From assembly GCA_021617435.1 (NCBI GenBank), contig JAJWCP010000023.1:1-13775 (forward strand): a stretch of DNA of 13,775 bases, written 5' to 3'. The position numbers and the translations under genes were made by a program. This stretch comes from Pseudomonadota bacterium (GTDB lineage: Bacteria; Pseudomonadota; Alphaproteobacteria; RF32; CAG-239). Below are positions 1-8,500 of the stretch, piece after piece; position 1 is the first letter of the stretch, and every line of letters starts with the position of its first letter. The notes under the pieces are model-generated. The model did not search any database. It was not told the origin of the DNA and worked only from the letters and a program-made list of their open reading frames with translations.

Positions 1-1
1 A

Positions 2-517
2 CTGTTTTCATATATTTTCATTTATTATTTGCTGTATCTTTTGGGTATTTTTGCCCCAACCACTATTTTGCAGCGCAATTTGGCGTATTCGTTGTTTGCA
101 TTTTTACTGGTCTTTTCGGCGCTTTCAATGCTGATTTTCCATATTGCAGAGCAGGCGGATAAAAACTCCGGCTCGCCGGAAGGTGTTTTGTGCTTGCAAC
201 CTAAAGCCTCGCTTGCTTATGGAGCTTTACTGCTGGCGGCAATCGGTTTTCCGGTTTCTGCCTTGTTTTGGAACAATTTTATCATTGTTTCGCAAATTTT
301 GATAGCTAATATTTATATCGGAACTGCGGCGGTGTTTACAATTTTACTGGCGGCTGTGTTTATGTTGCAAAATTTGTACGGATTAAAAGATAAATCATGT
401 CTTGCCGCAAGTGAGGTTAAAGTTTCGGATATTGATAATATCCAGTTTTTTACCGCCGCTGTGGTGCTTGCGATTTTGCTGTTATCTTTTATAAAACCGC
501 TGTGGTTTGTGTTTTAA
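2..517 (+). CDS. nuoM: NADH-quinone oxidoreductase subunit M, C-terminal part (gene cut by window start)
   Basis: The reading frame is open from position 2, so this is the 3' end of a larger gene. About 172 residues are visible, nearly all hydrophobic, forming roughly five membrane segments. NuoM is an antiporter-like, proton-translocating subunit in the membrane arm of complex I. The assignment rests on its place directly upstream of nuoN (12-nt gap) and on a segment reading AAIGFPVSALFWNNF, which matches by eye the family pattern GLPGxxGFxGEF in the penultimate antiporter helices. In that match the conserved Glu of GEF is Asn here. The sequence is strongly diverged, so a NuoL-like or other Mrp-type antiporter subunit cannot be excluded from this fragment alone. 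The operon order makes NuoM most likely. Confidence 0.6.
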   Translation: MFSYIFIYYLLYLLGIFAPTTILQRNLAYSLFAFLLVFSALSMLIFHIAEQADKNSGSPEGVLCLQPKASLAYGALLLAAIGFPVSALFWNNFIIVSQILIANIYIGTAAVFTILLAAVFMLQNLYGLKDKSCLAASEVKVSDIDNIQFFTAAVVLAILLLSFIKPLWFVF

Positions 518-529
518 GCGGAGAGGTTT

Positions 530-1936
530 ATGGAATATTTTTTAACAATTTTACAATTTGCCGTTTTGCCGATAGGTGTGTTATGCTTAATACTCCGCCG
601 TTTGTGGGGTGACGTTTCCGCCAAAGAATACTTTTTTATTGCCAAACTATTTATTGTGCTTGGCATTATAGCAACGCTTTGGAATCATGACTCCGCTTTT
701 CCGGATTATTTCAACGCCGATATTTTAACCGCGCCGATATATATTTTAACTTCAGCGGCATTTTTGCTCTGGTTGCTTTTATCCTTAAAATGGTTCACGA
801 CTGAAAAATTGCCTGCTTTTCGGTTTTGTACGTTAGCGCTTTTGCTGTTGTTTTGCTTTTATATGCTTTTATACGCCGACCGATACGACATAATGCTCGC
901 CGCGCTTGCCGCTTTAGCATTGCTGCAATATTTACTGCTCCGTTTCAGCCAAGAAAATGAGGAATTTCATAATATCAGCGGGCGTTACGGCTTTAGTCTG
1001 CTGTTTTTTGTGATGATGGCGGCAATTGCCGTGATGGTGCTTTATCCGCAAGGGCTGACTAATGAGCAAGCGGCGGCGCAAATTGCCCAAATGCCGCAAG
1101 AAATGCTCTTTCTGACTGCTTCCGGTTTACTATTAGTGTTTGTTTTTATGCTTGGTATAGCTCCGCTGCATTTTTGGAACTCTGATGTTGCCGGTTTGGC
1201 GGTGCTTCCGGTGGCGGCATATTTTGCCTTTGTTCCGCAAATTGCCTTATGGACAAGTTTTATTAAAATAAACATGCTTTTATTTGCTTCTCATGCCGCA
1301 AATTTGCAAAATATATATTTAACTTTTGGCGTTTTTTCGCTGATTATCGGGGCGTTCGGCGCCAATACCAGCCGCAATATGCGCCGTATTTTTTCATTTG
1401 CCGGATTGCTTAACTTGGGCATTATTTTAATTTTGGTTGCTCCGTTTAAAGCTGAAAACATGGCGGCAAGTTTAGGTTATATCCAAATATACGCGCTTGT
1501 GATGAGCGGAATATATACGGTTCTGTTTGCTTTTAAGCGCAACGGCGAGTATTTATCAAACTTAAATATGCTGAACGGAGTTGCCAAAAATAAACCTTTT
1601 ATAGCCGTGGCGTTGTTGTTTTTTACACTGTCTTTAATGATTGTTTCACCGCTGCCGATATTCTTTTCAGCATGGAATACGCTTAATTATTTGGTGCTTG
1701 GCGGGCAATATTTTATGGTTGCCGCGATTGTGCTTGCCATGATAATTATACTTCCGGCGTTTATGCAAATTTTCCGCACGGTGTTTTTTGCCGCGCCCGC
1801 TGCCAATACCGACCGCGCGGAGCCGATACTTTACGCGCTGATTATGCTTAATATGCTTTTATCGTTAAGCATCATGTTTTATCCTGAATTTTTGTTGGAT
1901 AAATCTTTGTGGCTGATAAACGGGGTTAAAATATGA
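530..1936 (+). CDS. nuoN: NADH-quinone oxidoreductase subunit N (diverged)
   Basis: This 468-residue polytopic membrane protein has about 13-14 hydrophobic segments, close to the usual NuoN length of about 480. In other bacteria it is one of three antiporter-like proton-pumping subunits of complex I. The ATG at 530 is preceded by GGAGAGG at 520-526. Recognisable family pieces are APLHFW at residues 211-216 (family PFHxW) and NMRRIFSFAGLLNLG at 283-297 (family NxKRxLAYSSIxHxG). The order nuoM-nuoN-birA-rnj is the common alphaproteobacterial one. The channel residues are unusual. By eye alignment, the helix-5 Glu, the Lys before PFHxW, the helix-8 Lys, the His of SSIxHxG and the Lys of GFxxK are replaced by Ala, Met207, Gln237, Asn296 and Ala381. 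The stop codon overlaps the birA start (ATGA). Confidence 0.8.
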   Translation: MEYFLTILQFAVLPIGVLCLILRRLWGDVSAKEYFFIAKLFIVLGIIATLWNHDSAFPDYFNADILTAPIYILTSAAFLLWLLLSLKWFTTEKLPAFRFCTLALLLLFCFYMLLYADRYDIMLAALAALALLQYLLLRFSQENEEFHNISGRYGFSLLFFVMMAAIAVMVLYPQGLTNEQAAAQIAQMPQEMLFLTASGLLLVFVFMLGIAPLHFWNSDVAGLAVLPVAAYFAFVPQIALWTSFIKINMLLFASHAANLQNIYLTFGVFSLIIGAFGANTSRNMRRIFSFAGLLNLGIILILVAPFKAENMAASLGYIQIYALVMSGIYTVLFAFKRNGEYLSNLNMLNGVAKNKPFIAVALLFFTLSLMIVSPLPIFFSAWNTLNYLVLGGQYFMVAAIVLAMIIILPAFMQIFRTVFFAAPAANTDRAEPILYALIMLNMLLSLSIMFYPEFLLDKSLWLINGVKI

Positions 1937-2670
1937 ACAATATTAACGGTATAATGTGGCGGGATGTAAAAATCTGCGAGAGCACCAATACGGAAGCTTA
2001 CAAACTGTGCGATGAACTGAAAGCTCCGTGCATTGTAACCGCGGAAGCACAGACCAAGGGCAGGGGGCGCCGCGGTCATAGCTGGATTAGCGAGAGCGGC
2101 AATTTGTTTATGTCTATGGCGTTTAAAGCTGAGGTGCAAGATTTGAGCCGTTTGGTGATAATAAGTGGCATTGCGGTTTTGCAAACCGTTAAATGCTTTT
2201 GCCCCGGCGCTGATGTAAAACTGAAGTGGCCGAATGACGTGTTGGTCGGCGGCGCCAAAATTTCCGGTATTTTATTTGAGCGCGGACCGGCGGATTTTTG
2301 GATTATGGGCGTGGGTATAAACATTGTTTCGTACCCTAATTTAGGCGCTTCCGCTTATGCCACGGCGGGGCTTAACGCTTTGGGTGCAAATACCGACCGC
2401 ATAGTCGTGCTTAAAAAACTTATTGCGAATTGGAACGCTCTGTTGTACATTTACCGGCAAGAAGGATTTGCAAAATTAAAACAAATGTGGCTGAACAATG
2501 CCTACAACCTTAATAAACCGATAGTTATAAAACAAGAAAATAATGATAAAAGCGGCATTTTTGCCGGCATAGATAATAACGGCTGCTTGTTGTTAAACAA
2601 TGGGCACAAGACCGAGGTTATAATTGCCGGAGATATGTTTGCCGCGCCAAAAGAGGAAAAAGATGATTAA
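1933..2670 (+). CDS. birA: Biotin--[acetyl-CoA-carboxylase] ligase, monofunctional type
   Basis: This 245-residue cytoplasmic enzyme activates biotin with ATP to biotinyl-AMP and transfers it to the lysine of biotin carboxyl carrier domains such as AccB. The BPL/LplA catalytic fold is recognised by ESTNTEA near residues 16-22, the biotinyl-AMP loop GRGRRGHSW at 43-51, KWPNDVL at 98-104, the KISGILFE strand at 109-116 (its Lys is equivalent to the catalytic Lys of E. coli BirA) and GVGIN at 126-130. There is no N-terminal winged-helix domain, so it should be a ligase without the repressor function of E. coli BirA. The start at 1933 overlaps the nuoN stop by 4 nt, suggesting translational coupling. 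An in-frame ATG at 1954 is a possible alternative, and neither has a strong ribosome site. The 3' end overlaps rnj by 8 nt. Confidence 0.93.
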   Translation: MNNINGIMWRDVKICESTNTEAYKLCDELKAPCIVTAEAQTKGRGRRGHSWISESGNLFMSMAFKAEVQDLSRLVIISGIAVLQTVKCFCPGADVKLKWPNDVLVGGAKISGILFERGPADFWIMGVGINIVSYPNLGASAYATAGLNALGANTDRIVVLKKLIANWNALLYIYRQEGFAKLKQMWLNNAYNLNKPIVIKQENNDKSGIFAGIDNNGCLLLNNGHKTEVIIAGDMFAAPKEEKDD

Positions 2671-4324
2671 AAAAGAAGGAATATATTTTTTGCCGCTGGG
2701 CGGCGCCGATGAAATCGGCATGAATATGTACGCATACGGCGTCAACGGCAAGTGGATTGTGGTTGATACCGGTTATGGTTTTTTAAATGACGACTACCCC
2801 GGAATGGATATGAGCTATGCTTCGCCGGAGTTTTTGGAAGAATTTAAAAATGATGTGAAAGGTATTTTTATTACTCATGGACATGAAGACCACATGGGAG
2901 CCATTGCCCATATTTGGCCGTCATTGCAATGTCCGGTATACGGCACGCCTTTTGCTTTGGGGCTTATTAAAGAGCGCTTAAAAGAATATAAAATGGAAAA
3001 AATCGTGCCGTTAAACCCTGTGCGTGCCGGTGATACAATAGAACTTGACGAGTTTACGGTAAAATATATTCCGTTGGTGCATTCCGTGCCGGAAACTTGC
3101 GGTTTGCTGATTAAAACCGAATACGGCAATATCTTTCACGCCACCGATTGGCGCTTTGATGACGGCCGACTTGACATGCTCCCGACCGGCATGGCGGAAT
3201 TAAAAGCCGCCGGCGATGAAGGCATAAATATGTTTGTGTGCGATTCTACCAATGTTATGCTTGAAAAAATTCAGCCGAGCGAGGCGGTTATCCGCCAAAG
3301 CCTGATTGAGCGGATTCCGCAAATTGAGGGCGGCTTAATCGTCACCTGCTTTGCTTCTAACTTAATGCGGCTTGAAAGTTTGGTTTTAGCGGCTGAAAAA
3401 GCCGGCAGAACTCCGGTTTTAATGGGCAAAAGCTTAATCACCAACATGAAAATTGCCAAAGAATGCGGCTATTTTGCTGATTTGCCCAAGGTTTACACTC
3501 CGCAGGAAGTGCAGGGCATCACCGAAGATAAAGCCTTGTATATCTGCACCGGCTCGCAAGCCAATTATCGCAGCGCTTTAAGCATTATTGCCAACGGCGA
3601 CAGCAAATATGTTAAGCTTGGCAAAAATGACACCATTATTTTTTCTTCTAAAATCATTCCCGGAAACGAGGAAAAAATTGAGCACATGCAGGAAAAAATG
3701 ATGGATTTGGGCGTTACCGTCATCACGGAAGAAACCGAACTGGTGCACACTTCCGGACACCCGTCTAAAGAAGAGCTTAAAAAGATGTACCAGATTTTGC
3801 GCCCGCAGATAGTGTTTCCGGTGCATGGCGACAAGCGCTTTATCCGCGAGCACAAACGCTTTGCGTTAAGCTGCGGCGTGCCTGAGGTTTGCTCTGGGCA
3901 AAACGGCGATATGTTTTTAGTAAACGGCGGCACTATTACCAAAACCGAAGAAGTTGAATCTGAGGTTATGGGGGTTGACCGTGGTCGTTGCGTGTCTTTA
4001 ACTTCCGATGTGGTTAAAAACCGCAAAAAAATTGCCTATAACTGCAGTTTATTTATCAGCGCGGTAATCACTGCCGATAACCGCGTGGCTGATTTGCAAA
4101 TTTCTTCAATAGATATTTTAGAGGCTAAAGATTGGGAGCCGCTCGCCGCGGAAATTAAACAGGCGGTTATCCCGCAGATTGAGGAAAAACTTCATGAATG
4201 CGGCGGCTTAACTCCGGCGGTTACAGAATTTATCAAAGGTCGGATTCGCAAAAAAGTTTTGCAGGCAACCGATATTAAGCCGGTTACTTTTTTCCATATT
4301 TATCAAGAAACTAAGGAGAATTAA
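2663..4324 (+). CDS. rnj: Ribonuclease J
   Basis: This 553-residue cytoplasmic metallo-beta-lactamase/beta-CASP ribonuclease has endonuclease and 5'-3' exonuclease activity in mRNA decay and RNA maturation. The zinc-binding signature HGHEDH is at residues 72-77. Further metal-site residues are His140 (LVHSVPE) and Asp162 (ATDWRFD). The beta-CASP part shows CDSTN (193-197), CTGSQ (295-299), SSKIIPGNE (328-336) and the GHPSKEEL block (366-373) followed by HGD (388-390). Length is normal for the family. I chose the ATG at 2663 because GAGGA sits just upstream and the protein then begins at the typical family position. An ATG at 2624 is in frame but would add 13 residues inside birA. The 8-nt overlap with birA is the usual alphaproteobacterial arrangement. 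Confidence 0.95.
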   Translation: MIKKEGIYFLPLGGADEIGMNMYAYGVNGKWIVVDTGYGFLNDDYPGMDMSYASPEFLEEFKNDVKGIFITHGHEDHMGAIAHIWPSLQCPVYGTPFALGLIKERLKEYKMEKIVPLNPVRAGDTIELDEFTVKYIPLVHSVPETCGLLIKTEYGNIFHATDWRFDDGRLDMLPTGMAELKAAGDEGINMFVCDSTNVMLEKIQPSEAVIRQSLIERIPQIEGGLIVTCFASNLMRLESLVLAAEKAGRTPVLMGKSLITNMKIAKECGYFADLPKVYTPQEVQGITEDKALYICTGSQANYRSALSIIANGDSKYVKLGKNDTIIFSSKIIPGNEEKIEHMQEKMMDLGVTVITEETELVHTSGHPSKEELKKMYQILRPQIVFPVHGDKRFIREHKRFALSCGVPEVCSGQNGDMFLVNGGTITKTEEVESEVMGVDRGRCVSLTSDVVKNRKKIAYNCSLFISAVITADNRVADLQISSIDILEAKDWEPLAAEIKQAVIPQIEEKLHECGGLTPAVTEFIKGRIRKKVLQATDIKPVTFFHIYQETKEN

Positions 4325-4325
4325 A

Positions 4326-5300
4326 ATGTTAAACGCACCCAAATTACATAAAGGCGATAAAATTATGATTGTGGCGCCGTCGCGCGGCTTAAAGCTTATC
4401 GGTGCCGACTGCCGCCAAATTGCGGAAAAACGTTTGGCGGAGTGGGGGCTTGAGGTGGTTTTTGCGCCCAATACCACAGATGAAAATTATGATATGTTAG
4501 GCTCCGCCGATATTGAAAAACGCGCCGCCGATTTAATGACCGCATTTGCCGATAAATCGGTTAAGGGCGTGTTTACGGTTATCGGCGGGTTTAATTCTAA
4601 CCAGCTCTTAAAGCATTTAGACTTTGAAGTTATTAAACAAAATCCGAAAGTATTTATCGGTTTTTCGGATATAACCGCATTGCACTCCGCCATTTATGCT
4701 CAAACCGGAATGGTTACATATTACGGTCCGCATTACAGCTCTTTGGGCATGTTAAAAGGTTGCGAATATACTTTAACAAACGCTCATAATGCGTTGTTTA
4801 ATAATAGAAAATGTGAGCTGAAAGCTTCTGAAGAATGGAGCGATGACTTATGGTTCTTAAATCAAGAACAGCGCGAATTTATCAAAAATGCCGGCTGGTG
4901 GCATATTCACTCCGGCAACGCCGAGGGCACGATAATCGGCGGCAATTTGTGCACCTTTAACCTTAATTTAGGTACAAAATATCGCCCGCAGTTTGTTAAA
5001 AATACCATTTTGTTTATTGAAGACGATGAAGAATCTAAGCCGGTTCATTTTGAGCGCAACTTGCAGGCGCTGATTAATCAGCCTGACTTTGCAAACGTTA
5101 AAGGCCTGGTTATCGGTAGGTTCCAAAAAGCTTCCGGCATGAGCCGCGAGACTCTGGAATTTATTATCAATTCTAAGCCGGAACTTAAAAATATGCCGGT
5201 TATTGCCAATACCGATATGGGGCATACCACGCCGATTGCAACCATTCCGCTCGGCGGCAAAGCGATTATTGAAAACGGCCGTATTTTTATTGAGGCGTAA
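4326..5300 (+). CDS. S66-family serine peptidase (LD-carboxypeptidase / MccF-like)
   Basis: This 324-residue protein belongs to the family of muramoyltetrapeptide carboxypeptidase LdcA and the microcin C immunity peptidase MccF. The Ser-Glu-His triad can be placed: Ser114 in GFSDITALH, Glu232 in LFIEDDEE and His300 in DMGHTTP. IIGGNL at 203-208 is also a family block. The Trp-Trp pair at 191-192 before this block and the YYGPHYSSLG motif resemble the MccF-like branch more than E. coli-type LdcA. It could therefore trim peptidoglycan tetrapeptides or hydrolyse toxic aminoacyl-nucleotide or peptide substrates. No signal peptide is visible, so it should be cytoplasmic. AAGGAG at 4313-4318 lies 7 nt before the start, and only one base separates it from the rnj stop. 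It is the last gene before a terminator. Confidence 0.9.
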   Translation: MLNAPKLHKGDKIMIVAPSRGLKLIGADCRQIAEKRLAEWGLEVVFAPNTTDENYDMLGSADIEKRAADLMTAFADKSVKGVFTVIGGFNSNQLLKHLDFEVIKQNPKVFIGFSDITALHSAIYAQTGMVTYYGPHYSSLGMLKGCEYTLTNAHNALFNNRKCELKASEEWSDDLWFLNQEQREFIKNAGWWHIHSGNAEGTIIGGNLCTFNLNLGTKYRPQFVKNTILFIEDDEESKPVHFERNLQALINQPDFANVKGLVIGRFQKASGMSRETLEFIINSKPELKNMPVIANTDMGHTTPIATIPLGGKAIIENGRIFIEA

Positions 5301-5332
5301 AATATAAAGCTTTTACAAAGGCTAAAAACAAG

Positions 5333-5365
5333 ATGCCCGCTTGCTTTGCCGCGGCGGGCATTTTT
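5333..5365 (+). terminator. Rho-independent terminator of the nuo-birA-rnj-S66 operon
   Basis: A perfect 8-bp stem ATGCCCGC / GCGGGCAT (5333-5340 with 5354-5361) has a 13-nt loop and runs straight into T residues to 5365. A weaker 6-bp hairpin lies just upstream at 5308-5323. It falls 33 nt after the stop of the peptidase gene and should end the upstream transcript. Confidence 0.85.
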
Positions 5366-5401
5366 GCGGTTTAAATTTTTTTGGCAAATTTAATTTTGTG
5401 C

Positions 5402-5430
5402 TTGTTTTTTAGTAAGTTATATGCTAAAAT
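5402..5430 (+). promoter_or_regulatory. Possible sigma70-type promoter in the gap before the lipoprotein gene
   Basis: TTGTTT (5402-5407) and TAAAAT (5425-5430) are separated by 17 nt, and a TATGC extension precedes the -10. The match is reasonable in an AT-rich stretch, where chance matches occur. It points towards the lipoprotein gene 135 nt downstream. If it is a true host promoter, it may once have served a locus now separated by the foreign gene. Confidence 0.4.
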
Positions 5431-5491
5431 CCCCTTTACAAAATACAAATTATGTCTACTACTCTGTTAAATTATTGAAAAATTGAAAAGA

Positions 5492-5522
5492 TTTTTCATA
5501 ACATTTGGTATGCGTAAATTTG
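5492..5522 (+). promoter_or_regulatory. Putative Bacteroidota-type promoter for the repeat lipoprotein
   Basis: TAAATTTG at 5515-5522 matches exactly the -7 consensus TAnnTTTG of the Bacteroidota primary sigma factor. TTTT at 5492-5495 lies 19 nt upstream, where a TTTG -33 element is expected (3 of 4 bases). Transcription would start around 5528-5532. This gives a short leader rich in A and without a Shine-Dalgarno site, as is usual for Bacteroidota genes. The -33 half is weak. Confidence 0.5.
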
Positions 5523-5565
5523 TTTTGCTAAAAAGAAAATAAAAAACCAAAAAATAAAAACAATT

Positions 5566-8500
5566 ATGGCAAACGTAAAAGAATTTGCGGCAAAGATTGC
5601 AACAGTTGTAATCGCCGCCTGTGCTATGTTGATGACCTTCTCCTGCGATAACTTCGTAAAGGAGTCAACGAAACTTAACGTTTCGGAAGAGGTCAGGACC
5701 AAAAAACAGACGAGGTATGAAAATATCTCGTTGGTGAATGATTTTAAGCTCGCCGACAACGAGTTCTCTTCCAAAGAGAACATCAGCGGCGAGATTGTAG
5801 AAAAGGAGGGCGGTTCTGAGATTTCTCGTACGAGATTTGATCAGGATCTTGTCTTCAAAGTAAACTTCAACTGTACGCCTGTGAAGGTATACGTGCCGGA
5901 GGAGAAGCTTCTGTCCGACATCGGACTGGTCAGCTTCAAAGAGGGCAAGATAAATATCTCCTCAATCAGCAAGGAGCCGTTCAAGCTCGTGACCAACACA
6001 CAGCGCGATGAGTTTGTGTTCAACGCAAACGAGGTTGTAACAGCTGACGCCACATGGCAACAGCTTGTTGTCGCGGCAAAGGACTCAGCTCTTGCAGCCG
6101 CCGTGGTTAAGGGCATAAGCTTCAAATATGCCGAGGCTCAAAGGAATGCGCAGCTTTCTAATGCGGATTCAACCGTCTTTAACGTCAACCTTTTCTTTAA
6201 CGTGAATTTTGACGTTGAGGGTGCCAAGCGTGACACGCTCGTTCGTGTTCCTACGCAGCGCATTTATAAGAGCGGTAAACTTCCGGACAATTACTACAAG
6301 CGTCTGGAAAACATTACCTTTGCTGCTCAGTTTGACACCACCGTGTGCAAGCTGTATACAGTAAAGGAATATGTTGCCGGCATGCTTGTTTCGTACAACA
6401 ACGCCGACGTTCTGAAGAAAGAAAGCTTCCGCGAGAACCTTGATTTAAGGGCAGACGCCACTATCAGCCCGAACAAGCTTTGGGTGAACAGTGACAATGC
6501 TCTTAACTTGGTTGCTCTAACCGCGCAGTCCAAGGATAACCTGACACGCTCAATCGCCGGTACCAATGGCAGATTTGTAAAAACCTCATATCAGCAGAAC
6601 TATCAGTTCAACTTCAATGAGGGTGAGAGAGTATATATCAATGCGGCGTATGAGGCACTCGCTTATGGCGACACTACCCTTGCGCATGCAATGATAAGCA
6701 ATATTGCTTTCTCGCATAGCAAATCAGCTAGAAACACGGCATTGTCCAATGCGGATAGCACCGTTAACACCGTCAATCTGTTCTTTGTTGCAACACTGAC
6801 GCGTGAAAATGGTGTGAAGATGGCGGATTATCTCATCCGAGTTCCGTACACCCGCATCCACAGGCATATCCAGGTTCCTGACAACTACGAGACCAAGCTC
6901 GAGAATGACAACTATATTGGTGAGTTTGAGGCGAAAACCAAAAAACTTATCACTAAGGAACAAAGGGTTACCGCTGAAGAGGTTCGCTACAAGAATAGCG
7001 AAGAAATCAGCAGACGTAAAGTCTCCGCTGACCTCAACCTAGGTTCTACCTTTAATGTCGCCTCGGAAGTTTGGGTGGAGAAGGAAGCAGACCTGACTAA
7101 TGTAAAGCTTGTCAACACCACGATTGGTGATGATAAGGTGAGCATTAGCTCAAGCGGAAACTTCAGAACCACTACTCGTAAGTTTGCGAAGAGCTATCAG
7201 CTCAACGCCGGCGAGACTGTATCCAACAGTTCCGTCTACGAGTACCTCACTTATCTGGACAAGGCTCTGACTTATTCAGCTGTGCAAAACATCAGATTCG
7301 TAAGAGCTGATGCCAAGCTGAACGAGCAGGCGTCCACAGCAAATCGCAAGGTTGCCGATGTCACGCTTTATTACGATCTTGACGTTGTCAAGAACGATTA
7401 TGGAGTGCAGACCAAGGCCGCCGGTGAGGAAGTTACCACCTATCGCGTGGCAGTTCCTTATCAGCGAATGCTGCATGTCCAGCCAGTAGAGGACAAGCTG
7501 ATAAGCAAGTCTTACCGGGATGTCAAGAGAGAGATTATCAACGCCACGACCGAGAGACTTTCGTTCACGGAAGTTGAGAAGTGGTCAGAATCAGGTGAAA
7601 AGTCACGTACTATCACCAGAAACTTGACCAGACACCTCAGCGAGCCGGCGCTTCAGTGGGTATATACTGTGAACAACAGTTATTCCACCAAGAGCAATGG
7701 TTCCTCTCAACTCAGCGAGAGCCCAAGTAAAGACGGAAATTGGACGATTACGACTCGTTCCATGAGGTACAGTTCAACTGCTACAAATGGTGCGAACCCG
7801 TTCCAGAACGTCTACTCTTATGATTTCCAGAAGGCGGTATATGTAGATCCTGACGGATACTACACAGTCACTTTTGACTACGCCAACTGGAATTTCAGCG
7901 AGGCAGGCTCAAGCGTTTCCTCACAGGCAACGGAGACTACACAGAATGGTGTTACATATCTTGTATATGACTATCAGAACAAGATTAATACCAACTACGT
8001 GATTTCCGGCGGTAACTATAAGGCATCTGCATCCGCAGCTGCTAAAATAGCTATCGTTAAGCCAATTGACAAGATTATCAACAAGTCTTATCGTGACGTC
8101 AAGCGTGAGATTGTCAATGCTACGACTGAGAGACTTTCGTTCACGGAAGTTGAGAAGTGGTCAGAATCAGGTGAAAAGTCACGTACTATCACCAGAAACT
8201 TGACCAGACACCTCAGCGAGCCGGCGCTTCAGTGGGTATATACTGTGAACAACAGTTATTCCACCAAGAGCAATGGTTCCTCTCAACTCAGCGAGAGCCC
8301 AAGTAAAGACGGAAATTGGACGATTACGACTCGTTCCATGAGGTACAGTTCAACTGCTACAAATGGTGCGAACCCGTTCCAGAACGTCTACTCTTATGAT
8401 TTCCAGAAGGCGGTATATGTAGATCCTGACGGATACTACACAGTCACATTTGACTACGCTAACTGGACGTTTACAGAGGCAGGCTCAACAGTCTCTTCTC

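Noticed and set aside
2624..2662. ATG at 2624 as start of RNase J
   Set aside because: It would put 13 extra residues inside birA. The ATG at 2663 has a ribosome site and matches the usual family start.
3565..4026. Long reverse-strand open frame opposite RNase J
   Set aside because: The forward frame encodes a complete conserved enzyme. The reverse product shows no motif or start signals and is a compositional shadow, like the other reverse-strand frames in the window.
5421..5489. Small open frame of 22 codons starting at the ATG in the -10 region
   Set aside because: It has no ribosome site, lies in AT-rich non-coding sequence and its start overlaps a promoter element.
5474..5489. Two adjacent copies of ATTGAAAA
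   Set aside because: They are too short and too A-rich to separate from chance in this leader region.
5366..5565. Search for insertion-sequence ends or target-site duplications flanking the foreign gene (with 9130-9277)
   Set aside because: Only trivial shared words such as TTTGTTTTG were found. No inverted terminal repeats or transposase remnants could be supported.
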